Translations under genes and position numbers: made by a program
Notes under the pieces: generated by a model
Told to the model about the DNA's origin: nothing
Databases searched by the model: none
The model's input: only the letters and a program-made list of their open reading frames with translations
DNA from: Prevotella sp.
GTDB taxonomy: Bacteria > Bacteroidota > Bacteroidia > Bacteroidales > Bacteroidaceae
DNA length: 64,000 nt
NCBI GenBank assembly: GCA_017538105.1
Contig: JAFYJN010000054.1
Location: forward strand, 1 to 64,000
Reading direction: 5' to 3'
Part shown: in pieces, positions 7,748 to 16,825 of the stretch
Numbering within the stretch: the stretch's first letter is position 1
Layout of the letters: every line of letters begins with the position of its first letter

Positions 7748-8629
7748 ATGAATATTCTAAAATGGCAAATAAACGAGGATAAAGGCAAACTGTTTAAATG
7801 GTTTGCGGCTTCGTTCTTAATAAATTTGGTGCTGCTTATTGCTGGACAACAGATTGTCGTAAATGCATTAGAGGCTTATTCGGAAAGTATGTCGAAGTTC
7901 ATGGCAGTGTCGTTCAACTTGTCGATACTCGAACTGACCATGCTATACGTAATAACGCGGCTGAATGCTCCGAAGCTGTCGCGCCAACGCAGCGTGGCGT
8001 TTATGATGTTACCAGCATCACATGCAGGCAAATTCTGGATGCGTGTGTTCTTTCTCGTCGTCGTCTGTGGTGTGGTGTGGGTTCTGGGATTCCTGCTCGC
8101 CGATGCATTGCAGGTTCTTATTTCCTATGTATTCACGGGAAGTGAAGGAAATTGGGCTACTCCAGCCATGGCCGACAATGTGCAACGTATGCTACTGCCT
8201 ACTGAAACACCACGACAGGCTGTCGTAGCGGTGGTTAATGCTATCGACATGTCTAATAATCACACAATGTCGCCCGATTCCATTCAGGCTCTTCAATCGT
8301 CGATGATGGGTATAACGGAAAATTCACTCAAGGTACAATCTTTCGCCGAGGCGGGATGGGATTCACTGGCTTACGGGCTGTCATCAATGGCATTCAATAT
8401 ATCGTACTGTCTGCTCTGCGGTGCATTGTTCAGAAATGTTCCATGGATATTTGCGTTCTTGGCATCGCTGGTATTCTCAGCCATACTCATTGTCTTCGAC
8501 TTCTTCGTACCGTTAGGTATGGGGGGGCTAGCTGTACTCATGACGGTGTTATCCGTGTTATTTATATGCCTGGCATACAATATTTTCAAGAAAACACAAG
8601 TTATAAATAATAAACTGCTTAACTTATGA
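7748..8629 (+). CDS. ABC transporter membrane subunit, second of a pair
   Basis: 293 residues with about six membrane segments. It resembles the preceding permease in hydrophobic layout and in the C-terminal FKKTQVINNKLLNL tail. It differs by a hydrophilic insert of about 70 residues (roughly 130-200, including LLPTETPRQAVVAVVNAID) that probably faces outside and could bind a ligand or partner. The stop overlaps the GntR start by four bases (ATGA), so translation of regulator and permease is coupled. The substrate is unknown. Confidence 0.8.
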   Translation: MNILKWQINEDKGKLFKWFAASFLINLVLLIAGQQIVVNALEAYSESMSKFMAVSFNLSILELTMLYVITRLNAPKLSRQRSVAFMMLPASHAGKFWMRVFFLVVVCGVVWVLGFLLADALQVLISYVFTGSEGNWATPAMADNVQRMLLPTETPRQAVVAVVNAIDMSNNHTMSPDSIQALQSSMMGITENSLKVQSFAEAGWDSLAYGLSSMAFNISYCLLCGALFRNVPWIFAFLASLVFSAILIVFDFFVPLGMGGLAVLMTVLSVLFICLAYNIFKKTQVINNKLLNL

Positions 8630-8985
8630 ACTTTACAAACGATAAAGCTATCTACTTGCAAATGGCCGAACGAATGGAAGACGAAATTCTTTCAGGCAAA
8701 TACGCCGACGATGAGAGGATTCCTTCTGTACGGGAATATGCTGTGTTGCTGCAAGTGAATATTAACACTGCGGTAAAGGCATATGAGCAAATGGCACGCG
8801 ATGGAATAGTTTATAACAAACGGGGATTGGGTTATTTCGTCACCCCCGGCGCTAAAGAGGCTATTCTCAAAGCCCGAAAAGAGGAATTTCTACAGGTCTC
8901 TGTCCCACAAATCATCAGGCAGATGGAACTGTTGGGAATATCAGAACAGGAGCTGATAGACAGCATCCAATCCCACAACTCATAA
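8626..8985 (+). CDS. GntR-family transcriptional regulator, YtrA subfamily
   Basis: 119 residues. A winged helix-turn-helix fills residues 1-75 (IYLQMAERMEDEILSGKY, IPSVREYAVLLQVNINTAVKAYEQM, GIVYNKRGLGYFV). It is followed by a 40-residue helical tail instead of a ligand-binding domain, which is the YtrA pattern. The last gene of the ABC operon, it overlaps the permease by four bases. Unlike Bacillus ytrA, which comes first, it sits at the end. It probably represses its own operon through the inverted repeat at 6017-6040. Confidence 0.92.
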   Translation: MNFTNDKAIYLQMAERMEDEILSGKYADDERIPSVREYAVLLQVNINTAVKAYEQMARDGIVYNKRGLGYFVTPGAKEAILKARKEEFLQVSVPQIIRQMELLGISEQELIDSIQSHNS

Positions 8986-9029
8986 ACTAATAATCTAAAA
9001 AAAACATAAACTCAATAATTCATAAACTC

Positions 9030-11852
9030 ATGAAACTAAGAAAAATTCTCAGTGCTGTTTTGGTGCTGCTTTGCACAACAGCCATGGCGCAGTCAACCAC
9101 ACTGCCCATCGACCCGGAGGTAAGGATAGGTAAACTCGACAACGGGCTGACCTATTACATTCGCCACAACAACAACCCTGAACATGTGGCCAATTTCTAT
9201 ATTGCCCAAAAGGTGGGTTCAATCAATGAAGATGATGATCAACGTGGATTGGCGCACTTCCTTGAGCACATGGCGTTCAATGGCTCTGAACATTTTCCGG
9301 GAAATGGCATCATCGAATACACCCGTTCATTGGGCGTGGAATTTGGACGTGATCTCAATGCTTATACCTCCATCGACCAGACGGTATACAACATCGACAA
9401 TGTGCCGACTTTCCGACAGACTGCTGTTGATTCGTGTTTGCTAATTCTTAAAGATTGGTCAAACGGATTACTTCTCTCACCAGAGGAAATTGATAAGGAA
9501 AGAGGAGTGGTGCACAGTGAGTGGCGTTTAGGCAGCGGCCCAGGCCAGCGTATGCAGGACAAGGCATGGCCCCAACTGTTCAAAGGGAGCAAATATGGAA
9601 ATCGTTTGCCCATTGGTCTGATGGATATTATAGATAACTTCAAACCTGCTACGCTGCGTGCTTATTATGAAAAATGGTATAGGCCCGACAACCAAGGTCT
9701 GGTCATCGTAGGTGACATTGATGTTGATAAGGTGGAACAGACCATCAAAAGACTGTGGGCGGGCGTGACCGTTGACCCCAACGCGGCAAAAATTCCCACT
9801 GAAGAGGTGCCCGACAACAACGAGGCCATCATCGTAGTGGAAAAGGATAAAGAGATGTCGCAAAACCAGTACCAGATCATGATGAAACATGATGGGGCCC
9901 CCGATGAGGTGAAAGACCAAATGCCTTACCTTATCATGAAATTTGGTGAGGAAATCATGGCATCTATGATCAATACGCGACTACAGGATGTTGCTCAGAC
10001 TCCAGAAAGCGCGTTTACCGCTGCACAAGCAGAAAACGGACTGTTTCTCTTTGCCAAGACAAAAGATGCATTCTCAACGACAATCCTACCCAAAGAGGGA
10101 AAAGATATCGAGGCCATACAGCAGGTGATGCGGGAACTGCTACGTGTCCGCCAATATGGATTTACCATTTCTGAATACGAAAGGGCCAGGGCGGATTACC
10201 TTGCCGAGTTGGAGAAGAGATACACTAACCGTGCAAAGATGAAAACTGCGGTTTTCGCTAACGGATATATTGAGCATTTCTTGCACAATGAACCAATACC
10301 CTCTGTGGAAGACGAATACCAGATCATGAGCCAGTTCGTTCCAATGTTGCCTGTTGACCTCGCCAATGAAATGGCTTCGGAATATATCACTGTCAGCGAC
10401 ACCAATTTGGTCGTGATGGGATTCCTCCAGGATAAAGAAGGGGTAGCCATACCTACAGCTGAGAAGGTGCTTGCTGCCATCGAAGAGGTGAGAACAGAGA
10501 AAATTGAACCGTATGTTGATGAGGTGAGCAATGAACCGCTTATCGCCACGTTGCCTCAGAAAGGTAAAATCGTCAAGGAGTCGAACTTCGACAAATTGGG
10601 ATTCAAAGAGTGGGAACTGTCAAATGGTGTGAAGGTGTATGCCAAGAAAACAGATTTCAAAGACGATGAGGTGCGCTTCCAAGCTGTGGGAAATGGCGGT
10701 CTGTCGCTCTACGGGAAAAACGACCTGCAAAACCTCAGGGGTATAGCTTTGCAACTGGGTGTAACAGGAAAAGGCGGATTCACCAATAACCAACTGGAGA
10801 AGATGCTCGCTGGTAAAAATGCTGATGTAGACTTCTCTATCTCTGCGACGGATCAGACTCTTTCAGGTAACTCCACCCCGAAAGACCTTGAAACACTCAT
10901 GCAATTGATATACCTCCAATTCACTGCGGCTACGCCCGACCAGCCGTCTCACGACCAGATGGCGGGAATGTACAAACAAGTGTTCCTTAATAGCAGTCTC
11001 AACCCGAGACTCGTGTTCGCCGACTCTTTACAGGCTACTACTTCATGCCATAACCCTTTGTCGAAATTGCCGGATGCTCAGATGTTCGATGGCATGGACT
11101 ACCAACGTATGGTGAAAATTGTACAGGAGAGACTGGCCAATGCACGCGACTATAAGTTTGTTTTCGTGGGTAACTTCGACGAAGCGCAGCTCAAGGAATA
11201 TGTGGAGCAATACATTGCCTCGCTGCCTACAAAGAAAGAGGTGACAAAGGCGAAGGATATTCGATCCCTTTGGAGCGGACATGTGGAAAACCGCTTTAAC
11301 CAGGAAATGCAGGACGCCCAGACAATGATTGCTGAGATGTGGCGTACCAATAACATCGATTATACCATGCAGAACCGCACGTTGCTTCAGGTGGTACAGG
11401 ATATGCTCATGAGTGTCTATCTTAAGACAATCCGCGAGGAGTACAGCGCATCATATACCGTACAGGCATCGGCAGACGTGGATACCGATGGACCTGGCTG
11501 CATCTTCACGGTTGGTGGTGTTTGCCCATGTGACCCTGCCAAGGCGGAACTGGCGGAACGACTTCTCAAAGAGGGTATGCAACAGCTTTCTCAGACCGTA
11601 GACCCGGACATACTGACTAAGGTGAAAGAGGCGCTGCTCAAGAATGCGGACACTAATCTGCGAGAGAATTCCTATTGGATGAATATGATGTATCGTTGGA
11701 ACAAGTTCGGTGCTGACTGCCACAACGGTTATAAGGAGTTTGTTCAGTCCATCACACCGCAGATGGTGAGCGAATTTGTTCGCAATAACATCCTTAGCAC
11801 TGGCCATCATGCCGAGGTGGTTATGAATCCCATACCACGCACTGAAAAATAA
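9030..11852 (+). CDS. M16 family zinc metalloprotease, periplasmic, double domain
   Basis: 940 residues with a signal peptide (cut after AMAQ, about residue 21). The inverted zinc motif HFLEH is at residues 76-80 and the third ligand is probably Glu157 in PEEIDKERGVV. A second M16 half starts near residue 510, where KEWELSNGVKVYAKKTDFKDD mirrors the first. Two halves in one chain give a clam-shell that degrades peptides in the periplasm. It lies 44 bases after the GntR gene with no promoter visible, so it may be read from the ABC operon. The spacer repeats cataaact at 8981, 9005 and 9021. Confidence 0.93.
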   Translation: MKLRKILSAVLVLLCTTAMAQSTTLPIDPEVRIGKLDNGLTYYIRHNNNPEHVANFYIAQKVGSINEDDDQRGLAHFLEHMAFNGSEHFPGNGIIEYTRSLGVEFGRDLNAYTSIDQTVYNIDNVPTFRQTAVDSCLLILKDWSNGLLLSPEEIDKERGVVHSEWRLGSGPGQRMQDKAWPQLFKGSKYGNRLPIGLMDIIDNFKPATLRAYYEKWYRPDNQGLVIVGDIDVDKVEQTIKRLWAGVTVDPNAAKIPTEEVPDNNEAIIVVEKDKEMSQNQYQIMMKHDGAPDEVKDQMPYLIMKFGEEIMASMINTRLQDVAQTPESAFTAAQAENGLFLFAKTKDAFSTTILPKEGKDIEAIQQVMRELLRVRQYGFTISEYERARADYLAELEKRYTNRAKMKTAVFANGYIEHFLHNEPIPSVEDEYQIMSQFVPMLPVDLANEMASEYITVSDTNLVVMGFLQDKEGVAIPTAEKVLAAIEEVRTEKIEPYVDEVSNEPLIATLPQKGKIVKESNFDKLGFKEWELSNGVKVYAKKTDFKDDEVRFQAVGNGGLSLYGKNDLQNLRGIALQLGVTGKGGFTNNQLEKMLAGKNADVDFSISATDQTLSGNSTPKDLETLMQLIYLQFTAATPDQPSHDQMAGMYKQVFLNSSLNPRLVFADSLQATTSCHNPLSKLPDAQMFDGMDYQRMVKIVQERLANARDYKFVFVGNFDEAQLKEYVEQYIASLPTKKEVTKAKDIRSLWSGHVENRFNQEMQDAQTMIAEMWRTNNIDYTMQNRTLLQVVQDMLMSVYLKTIREEYSASYTVQASADVDTDGPGCIFTVGGVCPCDPAKAELAERLLKEGMQQLSQTVDPDILTKVKEALLKNADTNLRENSYWMNMMYRWNKFGADCHNGYKEFVQSITPQMVSEFVRNNILSTGHHAEVVMNPIPRTEK

Positions 11853-11879
11853 TTGGCTTTCCATATAAAACTATACAAT

Positions 11880-11929
11880 AGCGGGACCATTGCATGATGA
11901 TATGCCGGTCCCGCTGTTTATATTTCTTT
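11880..11929 (+). terminator. Terminator between the M16 gene and uvrB
   Basis: Nine-base stem agcgggacc (11880-11888) / ggtcccgct (11907-11915), with an inner gcat/atgc stem in the loop, then a T-rich tail on the plus strand. The two genes converge here, so it may also stop uvrB transcripts. Confidence 0.8.
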
Positions 11930-11956
11930 TATTCCTCTTTTTTTTTCATCCCACGT

Positions 11957-14005
11957 TCAGCCTTCTTTTGGAGAGGTTTTGGAGAGGCTCCTTTCTTTTA
12001 ATCTCATCAGCTCATCTCTATATTGCGCGGCTTGCAAGAAGTCCATGTTGCGGGCGGCTTCTTTCATTAGTCTCTCGGTATTGGCGATGCTCTTGACCAA
12101 TTGCTCCTCGCTCATGTGCTCCAAGATGGGATCAGCCACTTTGTTGCCAACATCTGGCCCGATATAAGCATCACCATAGCTATAACCGCTGGCGGTTGCC
12201 GGCTCTGGACCGTGAGCAGACAACGACGTGTGCAAAGCCTTGCGAATCTGAGTGGGGGTAATATGATGCTCTTCGTTGTATCGCAACTGCTTCTCTCGAC
12301 GATAATTCGTCTCGTCAATAGTCTGCTGCATGCTCTTGGTAATGGTGTCGGCATACATGATGGCTTTGCCGTTGACATTGCGGGCAGCTCGACCGATAGT
12401 TTGTGTCAAAGAACGGTGACTGCGGAGGAAACCTTCCTTGTCCGCATCCAGGATGGCCACTAATGACACCTCGGGAAGGTCTAGGCCTTCACGTAGCAGG
12501 TTCACGCCGACCAGCACGTCAATACGTCCGGCACGAAGGTCTCCCAATATATTAACCCGGTCCAAGGTGCTTACATCGCTATGGATATAATTAGTGCGGA
12601 TGCCGTGGTTCAACAGATATTCGGTCATCTCTTCGGCCATACGCTTGGTAAGAGTGGTTACCAATACACGCTCGTCACGCTCGGCCCTGACGAGAATCTC
12701 TTCCATAAGGTCGTCGATCTGGTTTTCGCTAGGGCGTATCTCAATCTCGGGATCCAATAGCCCGGTGGGACGGATTACTTGTTCAACATAAACTCCTTCA
12801 CATCTTGACAATTCATAGTCGGCAGGGGTGGCGGAAACGTATATCACCTGATTCACCATATCATTGAACTCATCGAAGGTTAATGGACGATTGTCAAACG
12901 CGGCGGGCAGACGGAAGCCGTATTCCACCAGATTGGTTTTACGAGCATGATCACCGCCATACATGGCTTGAATCTGAGGAACGCTCACATGACTCTCGTC
13001 TATCATCAATAGGAAATCATCAGGAAAGAAGTCCAATAAACAATAAGGACGTTGACCGGCCTCGCGGCCGTCGAAATAGCGGGAATAGTTCTCGATTCCA
13101 CTGCAATGTCCCAATTCTTTAATCATCTCCATGTCGTATTCTACACGCTCCTTGAGGCGATGAGCTTTTATGGGATCGCCAACTGATTCAAAATAAGCGA
13201 TGCGTTCCACCAAATCGTCTTGGATTTGGCGTATGGCCTGCTCTTGTTGCTCTTTGGTAGTCACAAACAGGTTGGCTGGGTAAATCTGGTATTCTTCGAA
13301 ACTCGCCATACGACGGAAGGTAATGGCATCCAACTCTTCAATGGCATCAATTTCATCGTCCCAGAAGGTCACACGTAACACGTACTCACTGTATGCCATA
13401 AAGATGTCAACAGTGTCACCCTTTACACGGAAATTACCTCGTTGCAATGCAATGTCATTCCTGACATAAAGGGCATCCACCAATCGGCGGAGGAACATGT
13501 TCCTATTTAGGGTTTGTCCGCGATGGATGGTGATGATGCTCTGTTGCATGGCAACGGGACCGCCCATGCCGTAGATGCAAGATACTGATGACACGACGAC
13601 AACATCGCGGCGGCCGCTTAACAGACTGCTTACTGCGGCAAGTCGTAGACGGTCTATCTCATCATTGATGGCAAGGTATTTTTCTATGTAAGTGTCAGTA
13701 TGGGGCAAGTATGCCTCAGGTTGGTAATAATCATAATATGATACATAGTATTCTATGGCATTGTCAGGAAAGAATCCCCGCATCTCCTCGTACAGCTGGG
13801 CTGCCAATGTCTTGTTGTGGCTCAGGATAAGGGTGGGACGCTGTACATTTGCTATTACATTGGCCATTGTGAACGTCTTGCCGCTACCAGTGACGCCAAG
13901 GAGTACTTGTGATTCGTCACCGCGTAACAGGCCGTCCGTCAATTCTCGAATGGCTTCGGGTTGGTCTCCTGTAGGCTTGTATCGGGATGTCAATTTGAAT
14001 TCCAT
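11957..14005 (-). CDS. uvrB: Excinuclease ABC subunit B UvrB
   Basis: DNA-damage verification helicase of nucleotide excision repair; loads onto DNA with UvrA and recruits UvrC. It has 682 residues, normal length. Visible are the N-terminal YKPTGDQPEAI, Walker A GVTGSGKT, the beta-hairpin tyrosines YYVSYYDYYQPEAYLP, the helicase motifs DESHVSVPQ and TIGRAARN, and a C-terminal UVR domain around LMKEAARNMDFLQAAQYRDELM that binds UvrC. The family-conserved N-terminus fixes the start at 14005, only four bases after a perfect -7 box, so the message is close to leaderless. Confidence 0.97.
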   Translation of the reverse strand: MEFKLTSRYKPTGDQPEAIRELTDGLLRGDESQVLLGVTGSGKTFTMANVIANVQRPTLILSHNKTLAAQLYEEMRGFFPDNAIEYYVSYYDYYQPEAYLPHTDTYIEKYLAINDEIDRLRLAAVSSLLSGRRDVVVVSSVSCIYGMGGPVAMQQSIITIHRGQTLNRNMFLRRLVDALYVRNDIALQRGNFRVKGDTVDIFMAYSEYVLRVTFWDDEIDAIEELDAITFRRMASFEEYQIYPANLFVTTKEQQEQAIRQIQDDLVERIAYFESVGDPIKAHRLKERVEYDMEMIKELGHCSGIENYSRYFDGREAGQRPYCLLDFFPDDFLLMIDESHVSVPQIQAMYGGDHARKTNLVEYGFRLPAAFDNRPLTFDEFNDMVNQVIYVSATPADYELSRCEGVYVEQVIRPTGLLDPEIEIRPSENQIDDLMEEILVRAERDERVLVTTLTKRMAEEMTEYLLNHGIRTNYIHSDVSTLDRVNILGDLRAGRIDVLVGVNLLREGLDLPEVSLVAILDADKEGFLRSHRSLTQTIGRAARNVNGKAIMYADTITKSMQQTIDETNYRREKQLRYNEEHHITPTQIRKALHTSLSAHGPEPATASGYSYGDAYIGPDVGNKVADPILEHMSEEQLVKSIANTERLMKEAARNMDFLQAAQYRDELMRLKERSLSKTSPKEG

Positions 14006-14009
14006 ACTG

Positions 14010-14038
14010 CAAAATTAGATAAAAAATATAAAAAACAA
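14010..14038 (-). promoter_or_regulatory. Promoter of uvrB
   Basis: On the minus strand TAATTTTG (14017-14010) is an exact -7 box, with TTG at 14038-14036 about 18 bases upstream. The G of the box is four bases from the start codon. Confidence 0.75.
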
Positions 14039-14046
14039 TCGTAATA

Positions 14047-14078
14047 ATTGCTCAATTGTCAGAATATCATTAATTTTG
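14047..14078 (+). promoter_or_regulatory. Promoter of the bamD operon
   Basis: ATTG at 14047-14050, 20 bases, TAATTTTG at 14071-14078 (exact TAnnTTTG). It runs divergent from the uvrB promoter about 30 bases away. Confidence 0.8.
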
Positions 14079-14096
14079 CAGGTCAAAGCGCGTGAA

Positions 14097-14930
14097 ATGA
14101 AAAAAGAGTTATTATTCATATGGTGTCTCGCGACCTTGCTGATGAGTTGTGCAAGCGAGTTCAATAAGGTCTATAAATCCAATGACATTTTTTATAAATA
14201 TGAGTACGCCAAAGAGGCTTACATCCGAGGGAAGTATACAAGGGCTACGCTCCTCCTTCAGCAGTGCGTTACTACACTGAAAGGTACTGACAACGGACAG
14301 GAATGCCTCTACATGTTAGCCATGGCAACCTATAAGGCGAAAGACTACGAAACGGCGGCGCAATATTTCAAACGCTATTACCAGTCATATCCAAAAGGGA
14401 CATTTGCTGAAATGGCATCATTTTACATAGGGGAGAGCCTATACCAAAGCACTCCAGAACCTAGACTTGACCAAAGCCCTACAATGGCGGCCATTAATGC
14501 TTATCAAGAGTACCTTGACCTATTTCCCGATGCTCATCTTAAGGAACTGACTCATTCGCGTCTCTTTGAACTGCAAGATAAACTGATACAAAAAGAATTG
14601 CTTTCTGCAAGGCTGTATTATAATCTCGGATCGTATTTCCTAAATTGTATCGGTAGTGGTGGAAGTAATTATGAGGCGTGTATTGTTACTGCACAGAACG
14701 CCATAAAAACATATCCATACAGCCCCAAGAAAGAAGATTTCGCTGTATTGATTATGAAGAGTAAGTTCGAATTAGCGGAAAGAAGCGTTGAGGAGAAGCG
14801 ACTTGAAAGATATCGTGATGCCGAAGACGAATGTTATGGATTTCTCAATGAATACCCTGACTCTGAATTCCGTAAACTAGCTGAAAAATATATTGCTGTC
14901 TGTAAAAAATACACAGGCGAAGAATCATAA
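14097..14930 (+). CDS. bamD: Outer membrane assembly lipoprotein BamD
   Basis: Component of the BAM complex that folds beta-barrel proteins into the outer membrane. It has 277 residues from the ATG at 14097. This start gives a proper lipoprotein signal (MKKELLFIW, lipobox LLMSC) and follows the promoter; an upstream in-frame TTG lies inside the promoter. Five helix-turn-helix TPR-like repeats fill the mature part (for example YIRGKYTRATLLLQQCV, KAKDYETAAQYFKRYYQSYP, AINAYQEYLDLFPDA). BamD before rpoZ and a DUF4293 gene is a common Bacteroidota arrangement. Confidence 0.93.
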   Translation: MKKELLFIWCLATLLMSCASEFNKVYKSNDIFYKYEYAKEAYIRGKYTRATLLLQQCVTTLKGTDNGQECLYMLAMATYKAKDYETAAQYFKRYYQSYPKGTFAEMASFYIGESLYQSTPEPRLDQSPTMAAINAYQEYLDLFPDAHLKELTHSRLFELQDKLIQKELLSARLYYNLGSYFLNCIGSGGSNYEACIVTAQNAIKTYPYSPKKEDFAVLIMKSKFELAERSVEEKRLERYRDAEDECYGFLNEYPDSEFRKLAEKYIAVCKKYTGEES

Positions 14931-15012
14931 TAAACAAGAATCAATTAATTAATATTTCGAGTTTTCGGGAAATAATAGACAAATAACTCATCAACAGACA
15001 AATCGTTTGTTT

Positions 15013-15030
15013 ACTCGTCTACTCGTCTAC
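15013..15030 (+). repeat. 8-base tandem duplication in the rpoZ leader
   Basis: actcgtct occurs twice in direct succession (15013-15028), followed by ac. It lies 15 bases before the rpoZ start. Confidence 0.6.
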
Positions 15031-15044
15031 AAAAGAACAGAATA

Positions 15045-15380
15045 ATGGATTACAAAAAATCAAAAGCACCTGTCAACACCGTTACGCGTAATATCATGGA
15101 CTTGTGCGAAGAAACGGGAAACATTTATGAAACGGTAGCCATCATCTCAAAAAGAGCAAACCAGATTTCCTCAGAGATAAAACAAGATCTCAGTAAGAAA
15201 CTTCAAGAATTTGCTTCTTACAACGATAGCCTCGAAGAGGTGTTCGAGAATCGCGAACAAATTGAAATCTCCCGCTATTACGAGAAATTGCCAAAGCCAT
15301 CATTGCTTGCCACCCAGGAGTTCGTAGAAGGCAATGTTTACTGGCGAGACCCGTCTAAAGAAAACCAACCCCAATACTGA
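15045..15380 (+). CDS. rpoZ: RNA polymerase omega subunit (Bacteroidota type)
   Basis: Small subunit that helps assemble and stabilise RNA polymerase. It has 111 residues. The start MDYKKSKAPVNTVTR and the core GNIYETVAIISKRANQIS, with KKLQEF and EVFENREQIEISRYYEKLPKP after it, match the omega/Rpb6 form of this phylum, which has a longer C-terminal tail than the proteobacterial protein. The stop shares one base with the next start (TGATG). Confidence 0.94.
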   Translation: MDYKKSKAPVNTVTRNIMDLCEETGNIYETVAIISKRANQISSEIKQDLSKKLQEFASYNDSLEEVFENREQIEISRYYEKLPKPSLLATQEFVEGNVYWRDPSKENQPQY

Positions 15381-15838
15381 TGATACAGAGAATACAGTCG
15401 CTCTTCCTTCTTCTGGCCATAGCCTGTATGGTGCTATGCTTATGCAGTACGATAGGGGTGTTTGTTCCTGATGGAATGAAGCCGGGCATCGAGTTGTATA
15501 ACCTTTGGGCGGTATTGCCTGAGGATGGGTCACGCGACTTTTCATATTGGCCCATGTTCGCATTGCTTCTAATTGCTGCAACACTTACGATCTTCACACT
15601 TTTTGCCTACAAAAACAGGAAAAGACAGGCAAAAATGTGTGTCGGGGCTATATTTCTATGTGTGGCATGGTGTATAGCCTTTGCTATTTTCGGATATATA
15701 CTCGAACCTAAAGATACAAAATTCTATCCTGCCATAATTGCCGCACTCCCCGTTGTGGCCATTATATTGCTATTTATGGCTCGTTCGCGTATCCTTGCGG
15801 ATGAAAAACTCGTTCGCGCTGCAGACCGGATAAGATAG
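15380..15838 (+). CDS. DUF4293 integral membrane protein
   Basis: 152 residues, unknown function. It starts with MIQRIQSLFLLLAIACM and has four hydrophobic segments (about residues 6-30, 55-75, 85-110, 115-135) with short loops. The start MIQRIQ and the four-helix layout are those of DUF4293, a family restricted to Bacteroidota and usually found beside the omega subunit gene. It overlaps rpoZ by one base. Nothing in the sequence suggests an enzymatic role. Confidence 0.85.
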   Translation: MIQRIQSLFLLLAIACMVLCLCSTIGVFVPDGMKPGIELYNLWAVLPEDGSRDFSYWPMFALLLIAATLTIFTLFAYKNRKRQAKMCVGAIFLCVAWCIAFAIFGYILEPKDTKFYPAIIAALPVVAIILLFMARSRILADEKLVRAADRIR

Positions 15839-15888
15839 TGTTGAGTCATTCAATTTCCGTAGCTTATTCGTTTTTATTCCCTCTAAAT

Positions 15889-15925
15889 TAACATTCGGGC
15901 GGTTATTCCACCCGAATGTTATACT
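15889..15925 (+). terminator. Terminator of the bamD operon
   Basis: Stem taacattcggg (15889-15899) / cccgaatgtta (15911-15921), extendable inward by three pairs with one mismatch. The T tail is short (tacttttg). Confidence 0.7.
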
Positions 15926-16008
15926 TTTGCGATAGCTCTTCTTTTTCTATTACGCAAAAAATACGTTAAAAAAAATAAATAAAAACACTAACCTATTTCA
16001 AAAACAAT

Positions 16009-16016
16009 TATCTTTG
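16009..16016 (+). promoter_or_regulatory. -7 box of the alanine-rich lipoprotein gene
   Basis: TATCTTTG, exact TAnnTTTG, 43 bases before the ATG. No good TTTG element at the usual distance upstream. Confidence 0.65.
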
Positions 16017-16059
16017 CCTCGTTATAAAAAATTTATGTTTTACTAAATCAATCTACATT

Positions 16060-16704
16060 ATGAAAAAACTATTATTTGTTGCTATCGCAGCAGTAGGATT
16101 GTGCTTTGCAAGTTGCAAAGACAAGGCCACAACAGATCAACCCGCCGCTACGGATTCAGTAGAAGCTGTTGTTGAAGATCCCGCAGCTGACCTCCAGAAA
16201 GCTCTTGAGGCTAACGACTCTTCCGCTTTCCAGAAGATCATCACCACCGTTACTGAGAAATTCGATGCTCTTAAGAACCTCGATGGCGATGCTCTCAACA
16301 AAGCTAAGGAGTATATTGCCAAAGCACAGGCTTTCTTGAAAGAGAATGCTGAGAAGATCACTGCTTTCGTTGGTGGCAACAGTGTGATTTCTGGTCTCCT
16401 CGACAAAGTGAATGCAATTCCTGCTGAAGCATTGGCAATTCCTGCCGCTGCAGAAGGAGCTGCCGATGCAGCCGTAGAAGGTGCTAAAGATGCAGCTGAA
16501 GGTGCTGTTGAAGGTGCCAAAGGTGCTGTAGAAGGTGCTGCCGCTGCCGCCGCTGACAAAGTGGAAGGCGCTGTTGACGCTGCTAAGGACGCTGCTGGTA
16601 AAGCTGTTGACGCTGCCAAGGAAGCTGGTGCCAAAGCTGCTGAGAAAGTGGGCGAAGCTGCCGACAAAGCTGTCGATGGTGCAAAGAAAGCTCTCGGACT
16701 CTAA
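16060..16704 (+). CDS. Alanine/lysine-rich repeat lipoprotein, LEA-like
   Basis: 214 residues, function unknown. A lipoprotein signal (MKKLLFVAIAAVGLCFASC) gives Cys19 as the lipidated residue. The middle (about 45-120) is predicted helical. From about residue 130 to the end it is a run of short alanine-rich units (VEGAKDAAEG, VDAAKDAAGK, VDAAKEAGAK) with regularly spaced Lys, Asp and Glu, like late-embryogenesis-abundant or apolipoprotein-type amphipathic helices. Own promoter and a strong terminator mark it as single and perhaps highly expressed. It may stabilise envelope or peptidoglycan under stress; this is a guess. Confidence 0.85.
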   Translation: MKKLLFVAIAAVGLCFASCKDKATTDQPAATDSVEAVVEDPAADLQKALEANDSSAFQKIITTVTEKFDALKNLDGDALNKAKEYIAKAQAFLKENAEKITAFVGGNSVISGLLDKVNAIPAEALAIPAAAEGAADAAVEGAKDAAEGAVEGAKGAVEGAAAAAADKVEGAVDAAKDAAGKAVDAAKEAGAKAAEKVGEAADKAVDGAKKALGL

Positions 16705-16736
16705 AATAACATAGTAAACAACAATCAAAAAAATAC

Positions 16737-16768
16737 AACGGGCGGATGAATAATCCGCCCGTTTTTTT
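16737..16768 (+). terminator. Strong terminator after the lipoprotein gene
   Basis: Perfect 11-base stem (16737-16747 / 16753-16763) rich in GC, five-base loop, T run. Its T run overlaps the -33 element of the next promoter. Confidence 0.92.
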
Positions 16769-16797
16769 GGTTTTTATTCCCTTTCGTCGTACCTTTG
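16766..16797 (+). promoter_or_regulatory. Promoter of the nucleoside permease gene
   Basis: TTTG at 16766-16769, 20 bases, TACCTTTG at 16790-16797. Confidence 0.82.
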
Positions 16798-16825
16798 TGG
16801 CAAATAAGAACTAAAAATCAATATT

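Noticed and set aside
16137..16728. Two long minus-strand frames (176 and 190 residues) opposite the lipoprotein gene
   Set aside because: Low-complexity Ala/Ser and Ser/Phe shadows of the alanine-rich repeat; the plus-strand gene has signal peptide, promoter and terminator.
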